Shown one piece after another: positions 25,074 to 34,293 of a DNA stretch of 36,313 nucleotides. A model generated the notes under the pieces. The model was not told where the DNA came from. It made no database searches and worked only from the letters and a program-made list of their open reading frames with translations. Every line of letters begins with the position of its first letter. Within the stretch, counting starts at the first letter, position 1. The stretch covers positions 1 to 36,313 of the forward strand of contig CAILKX010000127.1 of assembly GCA_903834975.1 (NCBI GenBank), given 5' to 3'. Position numbers and translations under genes: made by a program. Source of the DNA: an uncultured Curvibacter sp. GTDB taxonomy: Bacteria > Pseudomonadota > Gammaproteobacteria > Burkholderiales > Burkholderiaceae_C.

Positions 25074-26969
25074 TCAAGCCAAGGCGTTCAAACGACTGGC
25101 CAAAGCCGCTTTGGTCGCGCTGAGTTCTTGGGGCAAATGGTAGGCCAGCTTGTCAAAGTGTTCGCTGTGCAACTTCAACTCGTCCAGCCAAGCGGACTTG
25201 TTCAACTCGGTCACGGTTTGGAATTGGCTTTCTGAGAAGTCCAAGCCGGTCCAGTTGATTTCGTTGTAATTGGGCGTGATCCCAAACAGCGTATCGCGAC
25301 CAGCCACCGTGCCCTCCAAGCGGTCGATCATCCATTTCAAGACGCGCATGTTCTCGCCATAACCAGGCCAGACAAACTGGCCGTCGGCCCCCTTGCGGAA
25401 CCAGTTGGTGGTGTAAATTTTGGGCAATTTGGCGCCAGAAGCGGTCAACTTGGCGCCCAAGTCCAACCAATGTTGGAAGTAGTCGCTCATGTTGTAGCCA
25501 CAGAAAGGCAGCATGGCGAAGGGGTCACGCCGAACCACACCTTGTTGACCAAACGCCGCCGCGGTGGTTTCAGAGCCCATGGTGGCTGCCATGTAAACGC
25601 CTTCGACCCAGTTGCGGGCCTCGGTGACCAAAGGCACCGTGGTCGAGCGGCGACCGCCAAAAATGAAGGCATCAATGGCCACGCCTGCTGGGTCGTCCCA
25701 GGCGCTGTCCAAAGCGGGGTTGTTGGTGGCGGCCACCGTGAAGCGCGCATTCGGGTGAGCGGCTTTGGCGCCGGTTTCTTTGGCGATGGCGGGCGTCCAG
25801 TCCTTGCCTTGCCAGTCAATCAGGTGAGCGGGCCATTGGCCGCTGTCTTTTTCCAGGCCTTCCCACCACACATCGCCGTCGTCGGTCAGCGCCACGTTGG
25901 TGAAAATGACGTCTTTGTTCAAGCTCGCCATGCAGTTCGGGTTGGTCACATGGTTGGTGCCGGGGGCCACGCCAAAGTAGCCGGCCTCCGGGTTGATGGC
26001 GCGCAATGTGCCGTCGGCTTGGGGCTTGATCCAAGCAATGTCGTCGCCAATCGTGGTGACTTTCCAGCCGTTGAAACCAGCGGGGGGCACCAGCATAGAG
26101 AAGTTGGTTTTGCCGCAAGCACTGGGGAAGGCCGCTGCAACGTGGTATTTTTTCCCTTGGGGATTGGTCACACCCAAAATCAGCATGTGCTCGGCCAACC
26201 AGCCGGTGCCACCGGTGGCGGTGGCTTCTGCCTTGCCCATGGTTGACGCAATGCGCAGGGCCAAGCATTTCTTGCCCAACAAAGCGTTGCCGCCGTAACC
26301 CGAACCGTAAGACCAAATTTCTCGGGTTTCGGGGTAATGAACAATGTATTTGACGGTGGGGTTGCAGGGCCAAGCCGTTGGGTCCTTTTCACCTGCGGCC
26401 AACGGCGCACCCACCGTGTGCAGGCAAGGCACGAACTCGCCGTCCACACCCAACACGTCATAAACCGCTTTGCCCATGCGGGTCATCAAACGCTGGTTGA
26501 CCGCAACATAAGCGCTGTCAGACAACTCAACGCCGATGTGCGCGATGTTCGAACCCAATGGGCCCATGCTGAAGGGCACGACATACATCGTGCGACCGGC
26601 CATGCAGCCCTCAAACAAGGGTTGCAGCGTGGCACGCATTTCAGAAGGGGCCTTCCAGTTGTTGGTCGGGCCAGCGTCTTCGGCTTTTTCGGAGCAAATG
26701 TAAGTGCGGTCTTCGACGCGGGCGACGTCGCTGGGGTCTGAGCAGGCCAAGTAGCTGTTGGCGCGCTTGGCGGGGTTCAGGCGTTTGAAGGTGCCGGCAT
26801 CGACCAGCTGTTGGCACAGACGATCGTATTCTTCGACGCTGCCGTCGCACCAATGCACGGCCGCCGGTTTGCAGAGCGCCACCATGTCGGCGACCCAAGC
26901 GATCAGCTTGGGATTTTTAACGTAGGCGGGCGGATTGAGGGGCAGTCCCTGCAAAACGGGTGAGTTCAT
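25074..26969 (-). CDS. pckG: Phosphoenolpyruvate carboxykinase (GTP)
   Basis: PckG converts oxaloacetate plus GTP to PEP, the entry step of gluconeogenesis. The 631-residue protein has the length and sequence of the GTP-dependent family: [15 protein letters not shown] (substrate-binding region), [13 protein letters not shown], the kinase-1a P-loop FPSACGKTN (about 280-288), [10 protein letters not shown] (metal-binding kinase-2 block) and [16 protein letters not shown] stands 8 bases before the ATG. A long leader with a strong promoter, tandem repeats and an extended hairpin lies upstream (see separate entries), so expression is probably tightly controlled. It ends at the bidirectional terminator shared with its neighbour. 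Confidence 0.98.
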   Translation of the reverse strand: MNSPVLQGLPLNPPAYVKNPKLIAWVADMVALCKPAAVHWCDGSVEEYDRLCQQLVDAGTFKRLNPAKRANSYLACSDPSDVARVEDRTYICSEKAEDAGPTNNWKAPSEMRATLQPLFEGCMAGRTMYVVPFSMGPLGSNIAHIGVELSDSAYVAVNQRLMTRMGKAVYDVLGVDGEFVPCLHTVGAPLAAGEKDPTAWPCNPTVKYIVHYPETREIWSYGSGYGGNALLGKKCLALRIASTMGKAEATATGGTGWLAEHMLILGVTNPQGKKYHVAAAFPSACGKTNFSMLVPPAGFNGWKVTTIGDDIAWIKPQADGTLRAINPEAGYFGVAPGTNHVTNPNCMASLNKDVIFTNVALTDDGDVWWEGLEKDSGQWPAHLIDWQGKDWTPAIAKETGAKAAHPNARFTVAATNNPALDSAWDDPAGVAIDAFIFGGRRSTTVPLVTEARNWVEGVYMAATMGSETTAAAFGQQGVVRRDPFAMLPFCGYNMSDYFQHWLDLGAKLTASGAKLPKIYTTNWFRKGADGQFVWPGYGENMRVLKWMIDRLEGTVAGRDTLFGITPNYNEINWTGLDFSESQFQTVTELNKSAWLDELKLHSEHFDKLAYHLPQELSATKAALASRLNALA

Positions 26970-26992
26970 GAAAAGGCTCCAAAGTTGAAAAA

Positions 26993-27075
26993 CGGTTTTT
27001 TCAAAAAGGACGGCCTGGGTGGGAGAGAAACGGACGGTTCCGGCTCGGTTTCGGCCGTCGTTTTTGAAAAAACGG
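26993..27075 (-). repeat. Long imperfect hairpin in the pckG leader
   Basis: The 23-base arms at 26993-27015 and 27053-27075 are complementary at 21 positions, with a 37-base loop. Each arm contains a near-palindrome (TTTTTTCAAAAA and TTTTTGAAAAAA). It falls between the predicted transcription start and the pckG ribosome site, so it could be an RNA structure or a pair of operators. Confidence 0.65.
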
Positions 27076-27111
27076 CGTTTGGTTCAGTCGGCTAATCGTC
27101 GGCTGGGGCAG

Positions 27112-27141
27112 ATTTTAGGAAGGACTAAGGGGTGGCGTCAA
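27112..27141 (-). promoter_or_regulatory. Sigma-70 promoter of pckG
   Basis: On the minus strand TTGACG (27141-27136) and TAAAAT (27117-27112) are separated by 18 bases. This predicts a start near 27105 and a leader of about 135 bases. Confidence 0.7.
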
Positions 27142-27144
27142 TGA

Positions 27145-27166
27145 GATTCGTAACCGATTCGTAACC
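27145..27166 (-). promoter_or_regulatory. Tandem 11-base repeat upstream of the pckG promoter
   Basis: GATTCGTAACC occurs twice with no gap (27145-27155 and 27156-27166), one copy per helical turn, ending 3 bases upstream of the -35 hexamer of pckG. The position is that of an activator site; the protein is not known. Confidence 0.6.
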
Positions 27167-27175
27167 CGGGGTCTA

Positions 27176-27210
27176 AAAAAAAGCCCCGCGCTCAGGGCAT
27201 GGGGCTTTTT
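27176..27210. terminator. Bidirectional terminator downstream of the 48-residue ORF
   Basis: AAAAAGCCCC (27178-27187) and GGGGCTTTTT (27201-27210) form a 10-base stem with a 13-base loop and A/T runs on both sides. It closes the minus-strand unit ending at 27228 and insulates the pckG promoter. Confidence 0.85.
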
Positions 27211-27227
27211 ATAAGGGGGAGAGGGGG

Positions 27228-27374
27228 TTAGGCCATGAAAATGGCAATAAACGCCAACAAGAACATCAAAACGCCGCCCACGATGGGCAAGACGATGGGA
27301 ATCAAAGGCACGATGGCTTCAACGGCATCGGCCGGTTGGTCATGGCTGGCATCAACAGGATGGGCGTTCGACAT
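27228..27374 (-). CDS. 48-residue single-helix membrane protein
   Basis: A short minus-strand gene from ATG 27374 to TAA 27228-27230. GAGGA lies about 7 bases before the ATG, and a terminator follows within 20 bases. The protein starts MSNAHPVDASHDQPADAVEA (soluble, His/Asp-rich) and then has one membrane helix, IVPLIPIVLPIVGGV continuing through MFLLAFIAIFMA. I have a vague memory of similar small proteins in Comamonadaceae but cannot name a family. The plus-strand frame over the same bases looks like a shadow. Its role is unknown; it may belong to a membrane complex. Confidence 0.75.
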   Translation of the reverse strand: MSNAHPVDASHDQPADAVEAIVPLIPIVLPIVGGVLMFLLAFIAIFMA

Positions 27375-27462
27375 GGGAATTCCTCGCACAAACAAAAAAC
27401 AACAGCCTTTATTCTAACCAAGCTTGGGAAGCTCGGCCATTTAAGGTCCTTTTCACGGGCTT

Positions 27463-29367
27463 TCATCGGCCCAAATGGGGTTGGCACACTCTTAAAACCT
27501 CGTCACCGTAAGCGCTCAGCTTGCGTTGGCCAATCCCGCTGATGGTGGACAGCGCTGCCAAATCGCGCGGACCGAGGGTCGCAATGGCCGCCAAGGTGGC
27601 GTCATGAAAAATAACGTAGGCGGGCAAGTTGTGCGAACTCGCCACTTCGGCGCGCCAAGCCTTGAGGGCGTCAAAACAAGCGCGCGCAGCACCCGAAAGG
27701 GATTCTGAGGGTTTGGCGCCGGCGCTTCTGGCGGAAGAGGAAGACGAGCCTGACGCAACCGGCCCCTCGCCTTGGCGCACCCATATGGGTTGCTCGCCGC
27801 GCAGAATGGGTCGCGCGGCGTCGACCAAATGCAAGGTGTTGTAGCCGTCGGTGTCGATGCGCAAGGCCCCAATCGCCAGCAGTTGGCGCAAAACGCTGCG
27901 CAAGCGGGTGTCGGTGTATTGAGCGCCCACGCCAAAAGTACTCAGGTGTTGGTGACCGAACTGACGCACTTTTTCAGTGGTTTTGCCCCGAAGGATGTCG
28001 CTGACATGGCCGGCACCAAAAGCCGGGCTGCCGGCTTGCTCCAATCGGTAAACAGTCGATAAAAGCTTGCGCGCTGCGTCGGTTCCGTCCCAAAGCGCAG
28101 GGGGGTTGAGGCAGTTGTCGCAGTTTTGGCAGGGCAGGCTTTCTTCCCCAAAGTAGCGCAAGAGGCGCACACGGCGGCAATCCATGGCCTCGGCCAAACC
28201 CAGCAACGCGTCCAATTTGCCGCGCATCACTTGTTTGAAGGCGTCGTTGGCGGGGCTTTCATCAATCATGCGGCGCTGGTTCACCACATCGTTCAGGCCG
28301 TATGCCATCCAGGCGTTGGCGGGGGCCCCATCGCGGCCGGCGCGGCCGGTTTCTTGGTAATAACCCTCGATGTTCTTGGGCATGTCCAAATGGGCGACAA
28401 AGCGCACATCGGGTTTGTCGATGCCCATGCCAAAAGCAATCGTGGCCACCATGATGGTGTTTTCATCGCGAAGAAAGCGGTCTTGGTGGGCTTGTCTGAG
28501 CGAGCCCTCCAAGCCGGCGTGATAGGGCAAGGCATTAAAACCGGCGTCGCACAAGGTTTGCGCCACCTGCTCAACGCGTTTGCGCGATTGGCAATACACC
28601 ACCCCGCAATCGTGCCGACCGCGCTCTGCTTGGTGGCGGTGCTCGCGTTCCAAAAAACGCAGCAGTTGCTGTGTGGCCTCGTTTTTCTCGACGATGGTGT
28701 AGCGGATGTTGGGGCGGTCAAAGCTGCTGATGAACGGCTCAGCGCTCTCGAGTTGCAAGCGCTCGACGATGTCAGCGCGGGTGATGTTGTCGGCCGTGGC
28801 GGTCAGTGCGATGCGTGGCACGTTGGGGAAACGTTCGTGCAAAACCGTCAGTCCGCGGTATTCTGGCCGAAAGTCATGGCCCCATTGACTCACGCAGTGG
28901 GCTTCGTCAATGGCAAACAGGCTCAGCAGGCCGCGTTCGGCCAGCGACGCCATTTGCGACAAGAATCGCGGGGTGGTCAAGCGCTCGGGTGCGGCATAAA
29001 GCAGGGTGAGTTCGCCGGCCAGCAGGCGCTTTTCAACGGCTTGGGCGTCCTCCCAGGACAAGCTTGAGTTCAGGAAGGCGGCGGCAACACCCAGCTCTTC
29101 CAAGGCGCCCACTTGGTCATGCATCAAGGCAATCAAGGGGGAAACCACGATCGTGGTGCCCAGGCCGGCCCGTTGCCGAACAATGGCGGGGACTTGGTAG
29201 CAAAGCGATTTGCCGCCGCCGGTGGGCATCAATACCAAGGCATCGTGACCGGCCACCACGCGGTGGATGATGGCCTCTTGCGGTCCTCTGAATTGACCGT
29301 ATCCAAATACACTTTGTAAGACCGCTCGGGCAGAAGTTTCGGCAGTGGGGTCGGCGTGGCTGAGCAA
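27463..29367 (-). CDS. recQ: ATP-dependent DNA helicase RecQ
   Basis: A 3'-5' superfamily 2 helicase of the RecF pathway and fork repair. From TTG 29367 it has 634 residues, close to the E. coli size. Motifs in order are [20 protein letters not shown] (motif 0), [15 protein letters not shown] (Walker A, Lys53), [18 protein letters not shown] (DEAH plus the aromatic-rich loop), the second helicase domain ending in [10 protein letters not shown], a zinc-binding region ([19 protein letters not shown]), a winged helix, and an HRDC domain at the C-terminus (about 555-634). The open frame extends beyond 29367 into the divergent metH gene, but the RecQ fold begins here. The start codon is uncertain, as no strong ribosome site is seen. 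Confidence 0.95.
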   Translation of the reverse strand: MLSHADPTAETSARAVLQSVFGYGQFRGPQEAIIHRVVAGHDALVLMPTGGGKSLCYQVPAIVRQRAGLGTTIVVSPLIALMHDQVGALEELGVAAAFLNSSLSWEDAQAVEKRLLAGELTLLYAAPERLTTPRFLSQMASLAERGLLSLFAIDEAHCVSQWGHDFRPEYRGLTVLHERFPNVPRIALTATADNITRADIVERLQLESAEPFISSFDRPNIRYTIVEKNEATQQLLRFLEREHRHQAERGRHDCGVVYCQSRKRVEQVAQTLCDAGFNALPYHAGLEGSLRQAHQDRFLRDENTIMVATIAFGMGIDKPDVRFVAHLDMPKNIEGYYQETGRAGRDGAPANAWMAYGLNDVVNQRRMIDESPANDAFKQVMRGKLDALLGLAEAMDCRRVRLLRYFGEESLPCQNCDNCLNPPALWDGTDAARKLLSTVYRLEQAGSPAFGAGHVSDILRGKTTEKVRQFGHQHLSTFGVGAQYTDTRLRSVLRQLLAIGALRIDTDGYNTLHLVDAARPILRGEQPIWVRQGEGPVASGSSSSSARSAGAKPSESLSGAARACFDALKAWRAEVASSHNLPAYVIFHDATLAAIATLGPRDLAALSTISGIGQRKLSAYGDEVLRVCQPHLGR

Positions 29368-29388
29368 GGCAGGTCTTAAAATAGGGCG

Positions 29389-30465
29389 ATGAACCCGATA
29401 GCCTACACCCGCGCCGCCGACTTGCCGGCCACCTTGGCCCGCCGCATCGTGATTTTGGACGGTGCCATGGGCACCATGATCCAGCGATTCAAGCTGAACG
29501 AGGCGCAATACCGCGGCGAGCGCTTTGCTGATTTCCCCAAAGACGTCAAGGGCAACAACGAGTTGTTGAGTCTGACGCGGCCCGATGTCATACAAGACAT
29601 CCATGAAGGTTACTTGGCAGCGGGTGCCGATTTGATCGAAACCAACACCTTTGGCGCCACCACCATCGCCCAAGCCGATTACGACATGGCGCACTTGGCG
29701 CGTGAAATGAACTTGGCGTCGGCCCGTTTGGCCCGCGCCGCCTGCGACAAATACAGCACCCCCGAGCACCCTCGCTACGTGGCTGGCGCATTGGGTCCCA
29801 CCCCCAAAACCGCCAGCATCAGCCCCGATGTGAACGACCCTGCGGCCCGCAATGTCGACTTTGAGCAATTGCGCACCGCCTACTACGAGCAGGTCGAGGC
29901 CTTGGTCGAGGGGGGCGCCGATGTGCTCTTGGTCGAAACCATTTTTGACACCTTGAACGCCAAGGCGGCTTTGTTTGCGATCGATGAATTTTTTGAGGCC
30001 AGCGGCGAGCGTCTGCCTTTGATCATCAGCGGCACCGTGACCGACGCGTCGGGCCGCATTTTGTCGGGCCAAACCGTCACCGCTTTCTGGCACAGCGTTC
30101 GCCACGCCCAGCCCTTGGCCATTGGCCTGAACTGCGCCTTGGGTGCTGCCCTGATGCGCCCCTATATTCAAGAGCTGAACCGCGCCGCGCCAGACACCTT
30201 CATCAGCTGCTATCCCAACGCGGGTCTGCCCAACCCCATGAGCGACACCGGTTTTGACGAAACCCCCGCAGACACCAGCCGTTTGGTGCACGAGTTCGCG
30301 GCTGAAGGTTTGGTCAACCTGGTGGGCGGCTGCTGCGGCACCACGCCCGACCACATTGGCGCCATTGCCCAAGCCGTGAAGAAGGTGCCGACACGCGCCT
30401 TGCCCGAGCCCTCCAGGGCGCTCAACCCGGCAGGGCGCTTTGGCGCTTACCGCGAAGCCGCCTAA
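29389..30465 (+). CDS. metH: Methionine synthase, homocysteine-binding part
   Basis: The N-terminal module of cobalamin-dependent methionine synthase as a separate 358-residue protein. It binds and activates homocysteine through zinc: Cys249 (GLNCALGA) and Cys315/Cys316 ([12 protein letters not shown]) are the ligands. [11 protein letters not shown] (22-32) and ETNTFGATT (84-92) are the family blocks of the Hcy-binding barrel. The linker to the folate domain is absent; that half starts 116 bases later after an SAH riboswitch. Such a split is known from other Burkholderiales. It is divergent from recQ with only 21 bases between the starts, so its promoter must reach into recQ. Confidence 0.95.
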   Translation: MNPIAYTRAADLPATLARRIVILDGAMGTMIQRFKLNEAQYRGERFADFPKDVKGNNELLSLTRPDVIQDIHEGYLAAGADLIETNTFGATTIAQADYDMAHLAREMNLASARLARAACDKYSTPEHPRYVAGALGPTPKTASISPDVNDPAARNVDFEQLRTAYYEQVEALVEGGADVLLVETIFDTLNAKAALFAIDEFFEASGERLPLIISGTVTDASGRILSGQTVTAFWHSVRHAQPLAIGLNCALGAALMRPYIQELNRAAPDTFISCYPNAGLPNPMSDTGFDETPADTSRLVHEFAAEGLVNLVGGCCGTTPDHIGAIAQAVKKVPTRALPEPSRALNPAGRFGAYREAA

Positions 30466-30480
30466 AATAACGGCCATCTC

Positions 30481-30581
30481 AAGGAGCGTTGCAGCAAGTC
30501 CGCCGAGGCTTGTCAGGCTTGAGGTGGTCACTGAATTCAACGACGCTCACCTGAACCCAGCCGTTCCACCAGGTGAGTTGC
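30481..30581 (+). promoter_or_regulatory. SAH riboswitch with RBS-masking hairpin
   Basis: The segment AAGGAGCGTTGCAGC ... AGGCTTG ... CAACGACGCTCACC (30481-30552) matches my recollection of the S-adenosylhomocysteine riboswitch consensus. P1 pairs GAGCG (30484-30488) with CGCTC (30544-30548); P2 pairs CAAG (30495-30498) with CTTG (30509-30512). The same 3' strand, CTCACCT (30546-30552), is a perfect complement of AGGTGAG (30571-30577), the likely ribosome site of the next gene. Ligand binding should hold P1 and release the ribosome site, an on-switch that raises methionine synthase when SAH builds up. Confidence 0.87.
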
Positions 30582-33368
30582 ATGTCTGATACGTCCCCCG
30601 CTAATTCCTTCCAATCTGTCGCGCCGATGTTGCTCTCGGGTCTGGAGCCCGTGCGCATCGGCGAGGGCAGTTTGTTCGTCAACATCGGCGAGCGCACCAA
30701 TGTCACGGGCTCCAAAGCGTTTGCCCGAATGATCTTGAATGGTCAGTTTGAGGAAGCCCTGGCCGTGGCGCGTCAGCAGGTTGAAAACGGCGCCCAGGTG
30801 ATTGACATCAACATGGACGAGGCCATGCTCGACAGCCAAGCAGCCATGGTGCGTTTCTTGAATTTGGTGGCCGGTGAGCCCGACATTGCCCGCGTGCCCA
30901 TCATGATTGACTCCAGCAAATGGAGCGTGATCGAAGCCGGTTTGCGCTGTGTGCAGGGCAAGGGCATCGTGAACTCGATCAGCATGAAAGAGGGCGAGGC
31001 CGAGTTCAAGCGCCAAGCCAATTTATTGCGACGCTACGGTGCGGCCGCGGTGGTCATGGCGTTTGACGAAAAAGGCCAAGCCGATACGTACGCCCGCAAA
31101 ATTGAAATCTGTCAGCGCGCCTACAACCTCTTGGTCAACGAAGTGGGTTTTCCTCGCGAAGACATTATTTTTGACCCGAATATTTTTGCCATTGCAACGG
31201 GCATTGAAGAGCACGACAACTATGCGGTCGACTTCATCAATGCGACGCGCTGGATCAAGCAAAACCTGCCCGGGGCCAAGGTCTCAGGCGGCGTCTCGAA
31301 TGTGAGTTTCAGCTTCCGGGGAAATGACCCCGTGCGCGAAGCCATTCACACCGTCTTTTTGTACCACGCGATTCAAGCCGGCATGGACATGGGCATCGTC
31401 AACGCGGGCATGGTCGGCGTTTACGACCGCTTGGAGCCAGTCTTGCGCGAGCGCGTTGAAGATGTGGTGCTGAACCGACGGCCGAACTACCTGCCAGGCG
31501 AGCCTGAACTGAGCGCCAGCGAGCGCCTGATTGAAGTGGCCGAGTCCGCCAAAGGCGCGGCCAAAGACGACAGCAAGAAGAACGAGTGGCGCAGCGGCAC
31601 TGTGGAACAACGCTTGAGCCACGCCTTGGTGAACGGCATCACCGAGTTCATCGAAGTCGACACCGAAGAGGCCTATCAAGCGATTTTGGCCAAGGGCGGC
31701 CGCCCCTTGCACGTCATCGAAGGCCCGCTCATGGACGGCATGAATGTGGTCGGCGACCTGTTCGGTCAGGGCAAGATGTTCTTGCCCCAGGTGGTCAAAA
31801 GTGCCCGCGTGATGAAGCAGGCGGTGGCCAAATTGGTGCCCTACATTGAAGAAGAAAAACGCCAGCAGTCCTTGGCCGGGCAAGACGTCAAGGCCAAGGG
31901 CAAGATCATCATCGCCACCGTCAAAGGCGATGTGCACGACATTGGCAAAAACATTGTGACCGTGGTGCTCCAGTGCAATAACTTTGAAGTCGTGAACATG
32001 GGCGTGATGGTGCCTTGCCATGAAATATTGGCGCTGGCCAAAGCCGAAGGCGCGGACATCGTGGGCCTGTCCGGCCTCATCACCCCCAGCTTGGAAGAGA
32101 TGCAATACGTGGCGGCGGAAATGCAAAAAGACCCGTATTTCCGCGACCAAAAAATCCCACTGATGATTGGTGGCGCCACCACCAGCCGGGTGCACACGGC
32201 CGTCAAAATAGCCCCGCATTACGACGGTCCGGTGGTCTATGTGCCCGATGCGTCACGCAGCGTGTCGGTGGCGCAAAACCTGTTGTCTGAACAAGCGCAA
32301 AAATACATCGACGAGTTGAATGCGGACTATGAAAAAGTGCGCGTGCAGCATGCCAACCGCCAACAAACCCCGATGTGGCCTTTGGCAAAAGCCCGCGCCA
32401 ATGCGACTCCTCTGGATTGGTCGACTTACCAACCCACAAAGCCCAAATTCATCGGTCGGCGCGAGATCAAAAACTTTGACTTGAGCGAATTGGCCCGGTT
32501 CATCGATTGGGGGCCTTTTTTCCAAACCTGGGATTTGGCCGGCCCCTACCCTGCCATTCTGCAAGACGAGGTGGTGGGGATTGAAGCGCAAAAGGTTTTG
32601 GCCGATGGCCAAAAAATGCTGCAAAAAATCATCGAAGGCCGCTGGTTGCAAGCCAATGCGGTGGTGGGGATTTATCCGGCGAACTCGGTCGGAGACGATC
32701 TGATTTTGTACGCCGACGAAGCCCGGACCCAAATCGCTTTGACCTGGCATGGTCTGCGCCAACAAACCGAAAAACAAACCATCGACGGCGTCACGCGCCC
32801 CAGCCGCTGCTTGGCGGACTTTGTGGCGCCTCACCACGGCTTGGCCAGTGATGTGGCCGACTATGTGGGCGTTTTTGCGGTCACCGCTGGTTTGGGGTCG
32901 GAGAAAAAAGAGGCGCAATTCACGGCGGCCCACGACGACTACTCGGCCATCTTGTTCAAGGCCTTGGCGGATCGTTTGGCCGAAGCCTTTGCCGAGTATT
33001 TGCACTGGCGTGTGCGCACCGATTTGTGGGGCTACGCGAAAGCTGAAATGGCGCAGCCCTTTTCGACAGAAGACCTGATTGCAGAGCGCTACCAAGGCAT
33101 TCGCCCCGCACCGGGCTACCCTGCTTGCCCCGATCATTTGGTCAAGCGTGAGTTGTTTGATTTGTTGCAGTGCCAAGACATTGGCATGGGGCTGACCGAC
33201 AGCCTGGCCATGACGCCAGCCGCCAGCGTGAGTGGCTTTTATTTGGCCCATCCTGACAGCACTTATTTCAATGTGGGCAAGATTGGCGAAGACCAACTGC
33301 ATGATTTGGCCGCGCGACGCGGCATGCCCGTCGACGAACTCCGGCGCTGGTTGGCGCCGGTGCTCTGA
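30582..33368 (+). CDS. metH: Methionine synthase, folate/cobalamin/reactivation part
   Basis: The second half of the split MetH, 928 residues, making methionine from homocysteine with methyltetrahydrofolate through methylcobalamin. It begins with the pterin-binding barrel ([15 protein letters not shown], about 31-45; MIDSSKW), then the four-helix cap, the cobalamin domain with GDVHDIGKN (His452 is the cobalt ligand) and [13 protein letters not shown], and the C-terminal reactivation domain with [12 protein letters not shown] for SAM. I use ATG 30582, preceded by AGGTGAG; a GTG at 30573 would add three residues. It needs the homocysteine-binding protein upstream to act, and the riboswitch between them may set the two halves' ratio. 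Confidence 0.97.
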   Translation: MSDTSPANSFQSVAPMLLSGLEPVRIGEGSLFVNIGERTNVTGSKAFARMILNGQFEEALAVARQQVENGAQVIDINMDEAMLDSQAAMVRFLNLVAGEPDIARVPIMIDSSKWSVIEAGLRCVQGKGIVNSISMKEGEAEFKRQANLLRRYGAAAVVMAFDEKGQADTYARKIEICQRAYNLLVNEVGFPREDIIFDPNIFAIATGIEEHDNYAVDFINATRWIKQNLPGAKVSGGVSNVSFSFRGNDPVREAIHTVFLYHAIQAGMDMGIVNAGMVGVYDRLEPVLRERVEDVVLNRRPNYLPGEPELSASERLIEVAESAKGAAKDDSKKNEWRSGTVEQRLSHALVNGITEFIEVDTEEAYQAILAKGGRPLHVIEGPLMDGMNVVGDLFGQGKMFLPQVVKSARVMKQAVAKLVPYIEEEKRQQSLAGQDVKAKGKIIIATVKGDVHDIGKNIVTVVLQCNNFEVVNMGVMVPCHEILALAKAEGADIVGLSGLITPSLEEMQYVAAEMQKDPYFRDQKIPLMIGGATTSRVHTAVKIAPHYDGPVVYVPDASRSVSVAQNLLSEQAQKYIDELNADYEKVRVQHANRQQTPMWPLAKARANATPLDWSTYQPTKPKFIGRREIKNFDLSELARFIDWGPFFQTWDLAGPYPAILQDEVVGIEAQKVLADGQKMLQKIIEGRWLQANAVVGIYPANSVGDDLILYADEARTQIALTWHGLRQQTEKQTIDGVTRPSRCLADFVAPHHGLASDVADYVGVFAVTAGLGSEKKEAQFTAAHDDYSAILFKALADRLAEAFAEYLHWRVRTDLWGYAKAEMAQPFSTEDLIAERYQGIRPAPGYPACPDHLVKRELFDLLQCQDIGMGLTDSLAMTPAASVSGFYLAHPDSTYFNVGKIGEDQLHDLAARRGMPVDELRRWLAPVL

Positions 33369-33370
33369 GC

Positions 33371-34144
33371 TTATTGCTCTGCGAAAGCGCGCTCGATCAC
33401 GAAGTCGCCGGGCTTGGTCGTGTTGCCTTCTTTGAAGCCGCGCACCTCCATCATTTGCTTCAGGTCGCGCAGCATTTCGGGGCTGCCGCAAATCATGACC
33501 CGGTCTTCAACCGGGTTCAAGGCGGGCAGACCGAGGTCGGTGGCCATTTGGCCGTTTTCAATCACGGTGGTGACGCGGCCTTGGTGTTTGTAGGCTTCGC
33601 GCGTCACAGTGGGGTAGTACTTGAGTTGTTGGCTGACCATTTCGCCCAAGAACTCGTGTTTTGGTAATTCTTGCGTGATGTAGTCGTGGTAGGCCAATTC
33701 ATTGACCTGGCGCACGCCGTGAACCAGCACCACTTCCTCGAATTTTTCATAAGTTTCGGGGTCGCGGATGATGCTCAAAAAGGGCGCCACGCCGGTGCCA
33801 GTTGACAACATATACAGGCGTTTGGCAGGCAGCAGGTAGTCGATCAACAGCGTGCCGGTGGGCTTCTTACCCACAATGATGCTGTCACCCACCTGGATGT
33901 GTTGCAGGCGTGAAGTGAGCGGGCCGTCGGGGACCTTGATGCTCAAAAACTCCAAATGCTCTTCGTAATTGGCCGAGGCGATGCTGTAGGCGCGCAACAG
34001 CGGCTTGTCATTGACGCGCAGGCCAATCATGGTGAAGTGGCCGTTGGAGAAGCGCAGCGATGGGTCGCGCGTGGTGGTGAATGAGAAAAGTCGGTCGGTC
34101 CAGTGGTGCACGGACAGCACGCGTTCTTCGTTGAAAGCACTCAT
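33371..34144 (-). CDS. fpr: Ferredoxin-NADP+ reductase
   Basis: A 257-residue FAD flavoprotein of the bacterial Fpr group that passes electrons between NADPH and ferredoxin or flavodoxin, often in oxidative stress or iron-sulfur assembly. LLRAYSIASANYEEHLEF (about 49-66) is the FAD-binding RxYS block; STGTGVAPFLSIIRDPETY (114-132) binds the NADP pyrophosphate; VMICGSPEML and the C-terminal FVIERAFAEQ complete the family pattern. It is convergent with metH, with 2 bases between the stops. Confidence 0.95.
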   Translation of the reverse strand: MSAFNEERVLSVHHWTDRLFSFTTTRDPSLRFSNGHFTMIGLRVNDKPLLRAYSIASANYEEHLEFLSIKVPDGPLTSRLQHIQVGDSIIVGKKPTGTLLIDYLLPAKRLYMLSTGTGVAPFLSIIRDPETYEKFEEVVLVHGVRQVNELAYHDYITQELPKHEFLGEMVSQQLKYYPTVTREAYKHQGRVTTVIENGQMATDLGLPALNPVEDRVMICGSPEMLRDLKQMMEVRGFKEGNTTKPGDFVIERAFAEQ

Positions 34145-34293
34145 GAAATTTAATCGAAACTTGGAATTAAAAAAGAGACGTAAACCCCTTATTGTCCCGC
34201 ATCTCGTTGGCGCTGGGTATGCGCATTGTGAGTGAGCTCAGTCAAATAAACAACTTGGCCGCCCAAATGGCGCTTCATCCCCCGAATTTTTGC

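Noticed and set aside
27235-27417. A 60-codon plus-strand frame
   Set aside because: It is Lys/Thr/Met-rich without domain features and is antisense to the 48-residue membrane protein, which has a ribosome site and terminator.
29368-30540. Long N-terminal extension of the RecQ frame
   Set aside because: It is antisense to the homocysteine-binding metH gene, and RecQ motif 0 begins shortly after TTG 29367.
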